A stretch of 64,000 nt of DNA. Origin: Branchiostoma floridae (Eukaryota; Chordata; Leptocardii; Amphioxiformes; Branchiostomatidae). Shown one piece after another: positions 53,301 through 64,000 of the stretch. The position numbers and the translations under genes are program-made. The notes under the pieces are model-generated. The model was not told where the DNA came from and made no database searches. It was given only the letters and a program-made list of their open reading frames with translations. Where the stretch lies: contig NC_049979.1 of NCBI RefSeq assembly GCF_000003815.2, positions 23,128,368 through 23,192,367 on the forward strand, written 5' to 3'. Positions within the stretch are counted from its first letter, which is position 1, and every line of letters starts with the position of its first letter.

Positions 53301-55770
53301 TGATGCAATAAAATCATTTTCAAGATATGCCTCAGCTTTGGTTTACTCACACCTTAAGATTTATATATATATCCGTGCAGTATTCACTGTTGTGAACCGG
53401 AGATAGGCGACGTCCCGCGTGAGGGCGGAAACAGTGCCTGACAAGACCTGGCAATGTCTATCTCACTATCAACAGTTTGTTCGTGCTCATAACACATTCT
53501 CTTGTAGATATTGGCCGGGGTTTCCCGCCACGCAACGATAGCAGAGCTCTTCACGTAACGTAACCCAGAAAGTAGCCATTTGGCAGCGTGACGCAACAGA
53601 GTACTAGCAAAACATGTTTCCCATCATGAGGGTTTGTTTTGCCTCCGTTGCCCAGTTGGAAGCAGCGGTACAAAGCAAAGATGCCTGACAAGGTGACTTG
53701 AGGTATGACTGGCACGCAGGGCGCCTTTACGTATCTGTGCGATGTACCGCGCACGTGAAGGCACCGCCCGTTTCCGCAAGCGCAGTCATCGCTTCTTCTC
53801 TCTGTCTTCTCAGTGTACAGGGAACTCCAGATGACACAAGTGAACGAAACAGACTTACAAACACTTTACGCTGTCTCGCTCGCACACCATCAATGTGTCT
53901 CACACATACACGTTCTTTCAAAGGCTTCCTTTATTCTCATGCTGGTAACAGTTGATCTGTCGCTGGCTCCATTTCAGTGACTGGTTAACAATTCAACCTG
54001 CTGCCAATGCCATGGGAACTCCAACTCTGCAGGTAGCAGACATTCGACCAAACAGACATACTACATACATTGTATATGGAAGTTTCAGTTGTTCTCGTCC
54101 TGAACACCGAATTGTCTATCATCCGTTTGTTCGTGTTCATTACACATCTTATCTTAATTCTTACATGTTTGTCTGGCAACGAAATATTTCAAAGTGAATT
54201 TTCGGCACCTGTTTTCATTCATCGGAAAGTACTGTATCATTACATGATAATGTAGTATGATGAAATGCCAGTATATTGAAGGATAAATCTTTAAATGACC
54301 GGAAATTTCCTCTGAAATGTACTTGTCGTGATATTTTTGTTTGTTTCGCCGTATCGCTAGTATCATGCAGGTTACTACGTCAAAGACTAGATCTAGACTC
54401 AAGGCCTGCTGTTCTGGGACTGTCTGGCACAGCGAGCATAGTGATGTCATCAAGTAGATGCAGATGTGCACCACGTTTCTATACCTGGGCCGGTCAGTGG
54501 GTACAGAAAACAACTCTCACAGTTCGCACAACTGTTCCCCGTACAAAGTCACGGGCAGACAACAGGCGTCCGTCTAGCTTGGTCTAGTTTGCCTTAAGTT
54601 GATGCTGGATGACAGAAAAACCGCCTTGAGATTCATATTTTCTGAACATGTAACGTTAAGTTACTGAACAGAGAATGTTAGCATCTTTGAATTAGAACTG
54701 TCGTTGAGCGTTGTACGATCTTGAATATTTTGTTGAAATTTTACAATAATCTAAACTAGCTGGCATATCATATGTGTAATTTAAAGGTTGGCCTCAAAAC
54801 TACTAGTATATAAAAGCGGCAGTTAGGGGGGTGAACCACTTAGCATGACCGACTGTAACCCACCTTCAATGTGGCATCATATGTCTTATGCATATAAACA
54901 TTTCCCCAACGTCAACCTGGACAAGTTCACTAGGAATCACAGCCCGTGCACAAGCACGAATCTACACCCCTTTTGTCACGTGACCTGAACGAAACATGCC
55001 CCTTACCAGTTACCTACTTGTTCAGTAGCAAATAAATGCCCTCTAGAACCACAACATGAGCGAATGGCAGTGTTTGGACAAATGGTTCCACCTAAAATCA
55101 TGCGAGACTAAAGCTGCGGATAAAACTGCAACTCTGTAATCTCCCACCGGTCTGCTGACTTTCAGAAATCTCATGATCGGAGATCTTAGCAAAGGCGAAT
55201 TCGGCAAAATCGTCGGTGCATTTTGCTCCACCCCAGAAGGCACAAAAACAGTCGTAGCTGAGAAACGACTAAAAGAATTCACCAATGACAATAAAAGCAA
55301 AGTTCTCAGAAACGCCAGATGGATCGTTAACCATGAAGACGCGTCATAAAAGTACAACAGAGAAACATGGACAAAGTAACTGGCGCTGTGCTGATTAAAC
55401 CATTCAAAAACATCACAGCGTTTCTTTCAACAGAAATCATGCCCAATTTGTCATTGTTTTCACAGACGTGTTCTAATCCATGTAAGTTCATTAATGAAGT
55501 CTTTTAGACACCTAAAGGTGTGAGAATGATCTCGAAATGATCCTGTATTATCTCTCACACCATGGTGTCAAGTTACCGAGGTGACAAGGAGGTCCCATTG
55601 AGACGCACGATAAGATAAACACGTAATTCAGTAGACGGGGACACCCGCTGGGTCCGGCTTCTTCTGAGTAAACTCCGGTAGCACGGGGATAATGGAAACA
55701 CTCTGCGTCGCCTGGGGAGTAGTTTAGTGAAAGGAAACTCTGAATTAAGCAGGAGGGGACCACTACACGG
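50380..55770. other. Upstream intergenic DNA, no gene recognised
   Basis: No exon with convincing splice sites was found over 5.4 kb. It has CpG-containing patches (52140-52280, 53700-53780), paired E-boxes (52192-52221), and a plus-strand TATA-like GGTATAAGTAG at about 51730 without an obvious gene after it. Confidence 0.45.
52192..52221. promoter_or_regulatory. Paired CACGTG E-boxes
   Basis: The 11-mer GGCCACGTGAG occurs twice, 19 bp apart, with a related GGCCACGTC at about 52264. CACGTG is the core bound by USF, MYC or MITF/TFE-type factors. The site lies 2 kb upstream of the thrombospondin promoter. Confidence 0.4.
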
Positions 55771-55772
55771 GC

Positions 55773-55787
55773 CACTTCCGGAAAGTG
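55773..55787 (+). promoter_or_regulatory. Double ETS motif CACTTCCGGAAAGTG
   Basis: Overlapping CCGGAAGT and CCGGAAAG sites on opposite strands form a near palindrome 22 bp before an ATG in good context. Such ETS pairs are common in TATA-less animal promoters. Confidence 0.35.
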
Positions 55788-55809
55788 AGACCGCTTTTTG
55801 GCAGCGATC

Positions 55810-56029
55810 ATGGCTAGGAAGGACGGCAAAGTGGACAATTGGCTATCTCTGGTGCAGGCGTTTCCGCAGTGCCACTGTTTGTGGCTAAAGCCGGTAGTTC
55901 TGAGCACGGATCAATACCAGTCTAGAATAAACACTCGACTGTGGTCAGCCGAAAGATTTCTGTTGTATATACTAGTATATGAGCGTTGTTGTCGGCACGT
56001 TAATGGACGGAGTAGTAAAAATGTGAACT
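55810..56029 (+). CDS. Possible first exon of unidentified gene
   Basis: An ATG with good context (ATCATGG) just after the ETS motif opens MARKDGKVDNWLSLVQAFPQ. The frame stays open to 56029, but the later part is less protein-like and splicing out is likely. I do not recognise the protein. It may belong with the exon-like segments at 56923 and 57099 on the same strand. Confidence 0.3.
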
Positions 56030-56922
56030 GAAAGAGAAGAGGGATATACGTAAAAAGTATGCAACTGAAAGAGAACAGGATAAACTTAAGAGGAACATCT
56101 AAAGTACTCACCTGAAATCCTTGCGGTCTCCTTACTTTTCTCCCTGAAGGCTGTCCTCAGTCAGAAATCCTAGCCTTGTGTTGAGGTGTCTTCTTCACTT
56201 TAAAGCCCTTTAAACTACAGGTCAGTGGCACGGGCCCTGCTGTCTCAGGACTTCCCCACTCACTGTATTTTGGGACCTGTGTGTGCTGATTGCTCCAAAC
56301 CCAGACTGTTACACAGTAGGACATTTTTATGGTGAAATATTAGTAGGGGTGTCTGATTCCATGCACCTGCATGTGATGAGTAAACTTAGCGTGTTGACAA
56401 CATATGGTTATGGCAATCCCTCTGCAATCCCTCCCACAACTGGCCAATCATGTTCTCATGCTTGAGTACCTGTTTGGGGAAGACATTGCTAACTATTAAC
56501 CAAACATGTGTAGGCAGAATGTAACAGTGTGCCAAGGCATGTGCTGATATTGTTAGGTGGCCTGGTAAGGCCTTATTATTTTCTTATTTCAGATGTCAGA
56601 CCTCTACAATAGTGTTAGGATCATAAGGATATGCCTGTAAGTGGCAAGTGTTGGTGGTCTACATTTACCTGACACCTCACCATACCTCACATCTGCTTAG
56701 CAACAGAGAACACATCTTTTTACGTCCTGTCTGTTTTGTTTCCTTTTGAATTACACGTATACATTGTGCATTATATTCCTATTATAAAATCAAAGGTCGC
56801 ACAAATTCAATTTGGTAGATCGACAGCCGCTGGTTAAAAGGGGGCCTTATTGCATACCTGATGATAGGATAATTTCCCCTCAACTATAATTAGATTTATT
56901 CAGCCTCCTTTTCCTACCCTAG

Positions 56923-56958
56923 GAAGCTGTATTGGAGACAGGCCTGCTTGTTGACCGG
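56923..56958 (+). CDS. Possible 36-bp internal exon, unidentified gene
   Basis: A strong pyrimidine tract with CTACCCTAG precedes it and CGG|GTGAGA follows it. The 36 bp, phase 0 on both sides, encode EAVLETGLLVDR. The splice signals are good, but the exon is too short for identification. Confidence 0.3.
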
Positions 56959-57098
56959 GTGAGAGCACCAGGCACTTGTACTGGGAAGGTATGCTGGGAT
57001 GCTGGCACACTTCCCAATATGGGAAGACGTGCATCAGAATGCTGCTGCCTGCTGTTTACGACAGTTTGGAAAAAACTTCTGACATCCCCAAATATTGA

Positions 57099-57263
57099 CC
57101 CACCACTTGGAGATGGCAGCGGCTGGTAGCTGTGACGATCGACATGTCGTATGAAGACTGGTACATGGTAAGATGTCAAATCCTGGGAGAAAGTGACGTA
57201 TCATACTATGTCAGTGATTTGGAATTTTACACCAAGGGCACTGAGTTCTGGAAAAACACCTAG
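57099..57263 (+). CDS. Short protein-like ORF, possible exon
   Basis: An open stretch of 54 codons contains RLVAVTIDMSYEDWYM, then a strong donor ATG|GTAAGA at 57168. Read on, it continues ILGESDVSYYVSDLEFY to a TAG. A weak acceptor (GATGGCAG) sits before CGGCTGGTA. No family is recognised. Confidence 0.25.
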   Translation, partial: PTTWRWQRLVAVTIDMSYEDWYMVRCQILGESDVSYYVSDLEFYTKGTEFWKNT

Positions 57264-58430
57264 CGGTATTTGTAATTCAACCTAAATTCACATACTTAAT
57301 TATCGTAATCATGATAAAAATAAGTGCAATCTTCATTCTGAAAAAGTTGGACACTGCACACTTGTTATCTGACCAGCCTTGGCATGTGGCACTAAAGGAA
57401 TCCTGTCAATACTTGATTACAAATATTGTTAGCAAATACCAAAGCATACCCTAAGAAAGCAAAATGACAGGGCGATGCCTTCTGGAGGACAGTGAGGGTA
57501 TGTACAATGACAGGTCCTCTAGGACTGTAACAGATGGACAGATGTGTCCACTACCAGCTGGGCAGTGTCCTGTCCTGAGGAGTTCCTGTAGATAAGTGTC
57601 ATGTCAACCTGTACCATCCTGGTGTGTCCCAGGGCAGGGAGACTTCACCACTGACATCTGCTGTCTGTGGGGCAGCATCAAACACTGACAGTTTAGACAG
57701 GGAATGGACACCCAGGGCTTGCACTATGCTACCACTGTCATCCCTGTACTAACTGGGACTGTACTGACTTCATGGACACAATGATGGTCATATTTGCAGT
57801 TGGGCCCATCGTCATGTGTCTGTAAGCCAACATCAATGTCAGCGGACAAAGGGTCATTGGTAATAGGTGCAGGAAGACTGGAGAAGAATGAGGCTTTCAC
57901 TCATTAGTTCCATTTTGCCTTTGTATTTTAATTTATCAAACAATAGTAACTTTGTAGAAATTTCAATGAAATTGCAAAAATGTACAACAGTGTCACACTC
58001 ACAAGTAATACAGAACAACTCCTCCTCCTACTACTACTACAGCTACTGTTGCACAAGAGCTTTCCTAGCAAGTGTCTTTCAAATCTATAAAAAAATACAT
58101 TGAAGTGTTGCGAACATTTAGAAGATACTTTTTCAAGTACATGTATCTGTATGACAGAAAATATTTTTTAATGTAGAGACATGGGTATAATCAATAGCAG
58201 CAAAGTTTGTACATGTTACCTATACAATGAAGTACAATGTAACAACCATGATTTCATCTTGAAAGCAAACTGCAGGGTATAAAAGTACCAGGGAAAAGTA
58301 AAGGAACTAGCAATCTGGACGGAGACAATAATAGTGCCTGTCAACAGCTTGACATTGAGGCAATTACCTATTTGAGAAACATGTTCACAGTGCACTGAGA
58401 GCTTGAGAAGATGGCAATCACTACTGCAGG

Positions 58431-58524
58431 TCAGTGCCAACAGTCTGGGTTCTTCCTCTCTGGAATCACGTAGGTGGGGTGCACCATGCACTTCTTCAGC
58501 TGCAAACTGGACGTCTTACCAATT
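58431..58524 (-). CDS. Terminal exon of an unidentified minus-strand gene
   Basis: An acceptor ATTCTTTCAG is followed, in entry phase 2, by IGKTSSLQLKKCMVHPTYVI, then PERKNPDCWH and TGA. The composition is convincingly protein-like and the frame ends soon after, as in a last coding exon. The parent gene would extend right; the segment at 63278-63488 is a candidate upstream exon. I do not recognise the protein. Confidence 0.4.
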
Positions 58525-61500
58525 CTGAAAGAATGTGTGCAAAAAAGTAGTTATATGTTAAAAGGTAACATAATTGCAGTTGTGAACAAAGAAATTGGTT
58601 TCTGTCATCAATGCTGATTATATGGCTTCTGGAAGAAGACTACAAGCAGAGGAGAAGTTCTGGGAGTTCTGTATACTGTATACATGCTTAAATCAATGTG
58701 TTTTTGATGAATTGAGTGAAAAATAGAAGGCGTTTTGGCCAAGTGGAATACACTGACCTTTATCAAATGACATTGTTTCTGTGCCAGTAGATAGCTTGCA
58801 TAGTTGGATATACAAGGAAGGGGGAGGGGGTGAGAGCGTAGTAACTCCCCCTTCATACAAACATACCTATTTCATTAGGTAGTTGGGCCAATTTTCTACA
58901 GCTTACTGGTAGCATTAGGTTGGTTTATTGAAGATGACAAAAGACAAACATGCATACTTGGGTAATCTTAATCTCATGCACTATCTTCGTATTAAAGTAT
59001 GTCGCTGGTGGCTCATGCTTCACATGTCTATTTTAGAGTCCATACATTGCTTTAGGGTATTGCACACGACATATCAAGTCAACCATGACCTCTCTTATGC
59101 AACAGCTAACCATTTTCAGGCTAGGAGGCCAAAATAGAGGTGTAAGTGTGCACAAATGCCAGGGGGGTGGTAGGAATCTCATGTCATGCTCTCAAGCCAA
59201 CTTTGTCATTGATGACATGGTTCGCATACATTTGAAGCACTTTCTGCATAAGAAGTGGACATAAACAACCTCATCAGTATGATGTGATCCACAAAAAATA
59301 GTCTACAGGATACATAATGGTGGAAGCGAAAGAGGAGTAAGACTACAAAGCAAACATGACAGCTTTCATTTCGTGAAGTTATACCTCACACTCTGACAGG
59401 CAATTTCATTAGAAGGTACTTGCTAAAATGCTGCCCACTTCAGTGTCAGAGCATGATGGAGACAGAATAACTACATAAATGTAGAATCAAAGACTTTCCC
59501 GTGTTATTCTACCAGTTAGCCCTGCTGCCATGATTAGCTCATAGCTAGATGTCAGAGAAAGTTGGGACATCTCTTACTCAGAAGATGTTCTTGTGACAAA
59601 AGCGATGTTCCTGGCGTCACTCTCCGATATCAACTGATGGGGTCAACAAGCTTGTTGATGGCATGTCACGAGTCCTGACATTTACCTGTGAAAGCTATTT
59701 TTTGGCTGTGAAGGAAGGAAAATATCAGCTACTGTTTCAGCCCTGTTTGCTCAGTTCAAGAGTGGATTCCTGCGTCGCTGTGGGAATGGAACACTGACTA
59801 ATGTTGTTGTTTTGCAACCTTTAACATTTGTGAAGTAAGGGTCAACATTTTCACTGATCAAGAGATCCTGTATTGTGAGGGACAAGCGGCTATCCCGTGA
59901 CATTTTGCTTGGAGTGCTCCACTTGTACACTGTTCAGGACTGCCTTTGTCCTGGTTACAGTTTTGTTAAAGACGTATACAAGATCTCCATGACAGCATGG
60001 CACTTATGCCAGGAATCAGCGAGGTATTTGGAAGAGCAGCAGACCTTTTGGCCAGCATTTGGTCCATCCCTTTGTATTAGCCAGTAAATGAATACTGAGC
60101 ATACCACTAACTATTTAAATCATCATGTTGACTTGTATGATATCTGTACGCCAAGGCAAGTGTTCCAAGCACAACATTTACTCAACCCCCTTAAACCTTA
60201 TATAATAAGTCTTCTCCAGAAAAACAGCATTTTCGACTGATCCAAACTGACCTCGTGCAGGAATAAAATTGCTTGTTGTGACACTAGCTTCCAGTAAGTG
60301 TTTTGTCTGACATTTCAACCAAAATTACTTTCCTATTGCATATTCTAACATGTATCATTTCTATTCTCTAGTTGCAGGTGAAACTCTTCAAAATGTCCAA
60401 AGTTCCGTGTATATGATTTAGGTTTAGGTAATCAGTGACTACATGTACCTATGATAAAACAAAGATCTGCCAATGTATGACAGTGAGAAAAGTAGACAGT
60501 GCTGTTTTCTAATGGCTAGTGTTCTGCAGCACGTGTTGTTCCTACCCTGTGGCTAATATTAGACTGCAAGGCTCCTCCTTGTTTGACTAACCCAAAGGGA
60601 GAAGGACACCGCTATTTCTCACTGCCTTACTAAGATGCTAATTCCTTCGAGAATGTCTCCACCAAGGTTGATTCTCTCAATAACATGCAGTCTTTTCAGA
60701 CTCCCAGACTCCTTGTCTTGTGCCTCAGGTCAGTCTTTAGAACCTTGACATTCATTAAGCATATATCAAGACATAGCAAGCAAAACTATTTCTGGGTTGT
60801 GTCCTTGAAAAGTAACACATAACACATAATTTCATGTCCTGAGTCTTCTGAGACATGTCCTCTTTGGGGGAACACATTTATCTCTAGTGCTCAAGTACAA
60901 AGTTCAAGTGGGAAGACAGACGACTATTTGCCTACAATTGATTTATTCTGCAAAGAGCAGTTTCGTGCGCTATATATAAGACACTGAGAATACAACACAG
61001 ACAAGGACTGGAAGACTAAACCGGCGCAAGCCGGACAAAACAGGAAACTGGACAATTGAAACTGTTTGAGCTTGAAGTACGAAATGTTTAACCTGTAAGC
61101 TGGACAAAACAGGAAACTGGACAATTGAATGTTTGAACTTGAAGTACGAAATGTTTAAGCTGTATGTTATTTGGCAAAATAGCTAGGAATCTTGCACGGC
61201 ATATTTGCTCTGCCATGGAGATGACAAAACTTGGGCCGTTGGCCTTCTAAGATGTACATAAACTTGCATTTTGCAAGAAGGGCATGTTAGATATCACTAA
61301 CGTCACAGTCACGCGGAGAAAACTGCCTCGAGCCAGTTACCGAACCAAACTTCCGTTTCCTAGAATCAAGGTAAACACGCAGAGCAGGAAAGCCCTTTTA
61401 CCCATCGTAAGAAGCCTGTGACATCATCAGTGACATCACGTGTGACTCCTAGGTGAATCATGACTGATGCGTAACAAGATAAGATCTGGCATTCTTGAAA

Positions 61501-63277
61501 ATTAGAGGCAGGCACCTTCCATCAGGTTGGCAGCCATGGCCGCTGGGCAGGAAGTGCTACCAGGGGGTCAGGTGTGATCATGGACATCTGGCCGCTGATC
61601 GATGTGCTCTTCATTCCAGAACCCCCTGAAGAGGACGCTCCTATTGATGACGCCAATAGAGGTGTCCGTGATGCAAGAACGGCTGCAGGGCACACCAATA
61701 TACATGTACATATGCTGGCATCTGTCCACTCTAACCTGCAGTGATTATATGTAACTGGTATATTCACGTTTTCCCTACAGGCTCTTTTTCTTTGTTCTTC
61801 AACCAGAAGTCAATCAGAGCTAAGATTAGATGCTAGTTGTTGTAACAGTTGCAACTATGAACAATTTTTCTCTCACACACAGTACTATAGGGCGTGCCTA
61901 ATGGTATAGTATTGCGTGCATTACGAAAACATTCTGCATTTTCGCACAAGTGTTGGCTTTCTAGTTTGTTTCATGGTTATAATAATCCGAGCTCCCAGTC
62001 CCAAACCGCCTGTAGAACATAAAAACTCAAGTAAAACTTGAAAGACACTGGGGCAAAGGATGCTGCTAATCTTAACACATCCACCTATGGTATGAAAACA
62101 ATGCAGTGACGTTTTTCACTTGTGACCTGCTATGACTGTGAACACAGACAGACACATGTTGTTTGCATCCATACGACGTCGTCTCCCTGAAAAATCCTCA
62201 CCTGGGTGAAAATTCAACGTGTCTACATGGTACAGTATGAGTTCAAGCCATGGCCACACAAAACATCTCACGCGACCACTGCCTTAATGTACTGTTAGTG
62301 CCAACACCGAGTGCCTGACCTAACCCTTTATGACATTCTCCAACATGCCAAGCATTCTCAATCCACAAGGAGACATCTTGCTGTTTGGCATCCAATCACA
62401 AGACAAATTCATTATGACTTCTTCTCGTTACGTACTTAGCACTTGACTTCAATGACTAAAAGGAAGAAACATGTTTAAAGAATCTGTTGGGCTTGGCTAT
62501 TTGTGAGTGTCACGATGAGCTTTGCATTTGTTAAACCTAAGCCTCTTCATGACTGTTTGACATTTTCCTCTAAGTAAACTGATGTCAAGTAGAAGCAGTA
62601 TATAGACTAAGTTAAGTCTTTCTAATTCTGGAGGTGGCAAGAAAGACAGTGTGACTCTATAAATAGATACATTGAAACGTTGCCATGCAACTAGATCTTT
62701 CCCTGATTTCAGTCCATTTTATCGTGTGGCATTTAAAAGAGGATGGTAGAACTAGAAGAGGATCAAACGATAACAGTGTAAAGAATTAATGGGTCCAAAG
62801 TCACAGCAGGTAGGTCCACATTTAGAAAAATGTGCTCCGAGTGACCTAACATGGCAAGGATGAGACTTTTATGGCTTGACATATTGAATCTGCCTCTAAA
62901 ACCGAGCAAAAACAGTCATGGATGCACACATAAAAGGTATTCTTAGACAAAACTTAAAATGAAATACAGACAAACATGTATGTACACTGGTGCCAGTTGT
63001 TTTCCTGACCACTGCCAGGTAATAATCTTGATGGAACTGGCATTCAAGATGAAGAGATAAAGGAAAAGTAGCACAAAAGGCATGCCGATCATGACCTTAT
63101 GAGCACTGAAGTCTATTTCTATCCTGAGTTTAAATTTGTTCTAGATACATACTTAGATAGCATTTTGAGGGACCTATTTTGCTGGAAAAAACATCAGAAT
63201 TGACCTTGAGCCTGATTCCGAGTTATAAACAGCACACTTAAAGTATTTCAGGGGGACTGCAGAACTTTACGTCTTAC
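58525..63277. other. Unassigned region, probably intronic to the minus-strand candidate gene
   Basis: No well-supported exon is seen. A tandem duplication lies at 61028-61165. A 54-codon plus-strand ORF starts at 61580 (MDIWPLIDVLFIPEPPEED), following a second ATG in strong context at 61536, but neither can be placed in a gene. Confidence 0.35.
61028..61165. repeat. Two-copy tandem duplication, 69-bp period
   Basis: GGACAAAACAGGAAACTGGA, CAATTGAA, TTGAAGTACGAAATGTTTAA occur in the same order twice with a 69-bp offset. The second copy has a small deletion after CAATTGAA. Confidence 0.85.
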
Positions 63278-63488
63278 CTGTCTGCTCCACCCTCCCATAG
63301 AGTGTTGCCTGACACTTTGTTTTCACAACCTGACTTTGATAACCTTGTTGGTGGGTGTTCCTCCAGGCAGAAAGGCTTCTCTCCGATAAGTTATCTTGTT
63401 GAAGTGCAACATACAGCCAACAATCAACAGGGCAGTCCCCATAAGGTAAGCATAGGTTCTCCAGATCAGCACTTTCAGATGGGAACAA
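63278..63488 (-). CDS. Possible exon of unidentified membrane protein
   Basis: An acceptor ACTTTCCAG and a perfect donor CAG|GTAAGA bound 211 bp. One frame is open from end to end. A second frame looks more like a real protein: LKVLIWRTYAYLMGTALLIV then GCMLHFNKITYRREAFLPGG, including a probable membrane helix, but it stops at 63325-63323 unless a weaker donor (CAG|GTTGTG) is used. I leave frame and family open. Confidence 0.3.
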
Positions 63489-64000
63489 CTGGAAAGTTTA
63501 CCATCATAGGTGCATTATGGTTCACAATCATTGTTTAAAAGGAAATATGAATCAAGGAATGGGCACAAACTTCATTCTGTTGTAAAACATTCTTATTTCA
63601 AATTCATTTTCAACTGATTACTACTTCAATTGCAAGTTGTTAAAAATCGGAAAACCAACAAAAGGATAGAGCTATTAATACCGAAAGGGAAAGATTTGAT
63701 AGAAATGATTTATTACATCAGAAGAGTTAGCTTGTTTTTTCCTCACAATGTAGAAACTTGTCACATTCAGTAAACTAATGGGTGTTTTTTAAGACAAGAA
63801 CTTGGGCACGGGCACAAAACACATGCCTTGCTAATGTTGGCAGCCTTCACCTTGCCCAGTTATTCACCACCCCCTTCAACACATAAAATTGGTTTATGAC
63901 ACAGCAGTGGCTGATGGATCGTATTCAGCCCGCTTCCTTCCCTTTCACCACAGGAAAGTTCAGTGGAGAGCAGGACAACCCAAGGACAGCAGTCTCCTCC
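63489..64000. other. Right edge, nothing recognised
   Basis: AT-rich sequence with no exon, repeat or RNA gene that I can support. Confidence 0.4.

Noticed and set aside
1-64000. CRISPR arrays, tRNA or rRNA genes, prokaryotic operons
   Set aside because: The tandem repeats here are contiguous, without unique spacers, and I saw no cloverleaf or rRNA core sequence; the window is intron-rich animal DNA.

Overview
The window looks like chordate nuclear DNA, most likely amphioxus (Branchiostoma) or a close invertebrate deuterostome. It is intron-rich, AT-leaning and has no operons. It carries two recognisable genes and several short non-autonomous DNA-transposon families. The genus is my inference; the two gene identities rest on the translated exons.

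Left part (266-24616, + strand): ten exons of an FSIP1 (fibrous sheath interacting protein 1) orthologue. The 5' part of the gene lies before the window. Exons were joined by hand from splice sites and phase. They give about 527 residues ending in TAA at 24614-24616. Two exon edges of this gene have expanded into tandem arrays. One has 12 extra 61-bp units, each repeating the end of an exon plus its splice donor (7935-8666). The other has 77-bp units that each repeat an acceptor plus the first 33 exon bases (22507-22818).

Middle (about 28935-50170, - strand): a complete group-A thrombospondin gene, pro-orthologous to THBS1/THBS2. The order is signal peptide, TSPN, coiled coil, VWC, three TSP type-1 repeats, three EGF modules, type-3 calcium repeats and the C-terminal lectin-like domain. 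All junctions are in phase across 21 coding exons, plus a probable non-coding first exon and possibly a separate last exon, giving 1186-1192 aa. The RGD and RFYVVMWK motifs are kept; the KRFK motif is absent. A TATA box, CCAAT motifs and a perfect CArG box lie upstream, and an AU-rich 3' UTR lies downstream. FSIP1 and the thrombospondin gene converge tail to tail, as FSIP1 and THBS1 do in human 15q14, so this looks like conserved microsynteny.

Right part (50200-64000): mostly non-coding sequence with paired E-boxes, a tandem duplication and several unassigned coding-like exons on both strands. The best is a minus-strand terminal exon at 58431-58524. I could not assign these to a family.

Mobile DNA: a CTGTAAATG-ended MITE family (four copies or fragments), a long-TIR element at 5025-5391, a 1.26-kb TIR-bounded block with four internal subrepeats (20819-22077), and a 170-bp element with a perfect 9-bp target duplication (13560-13747).
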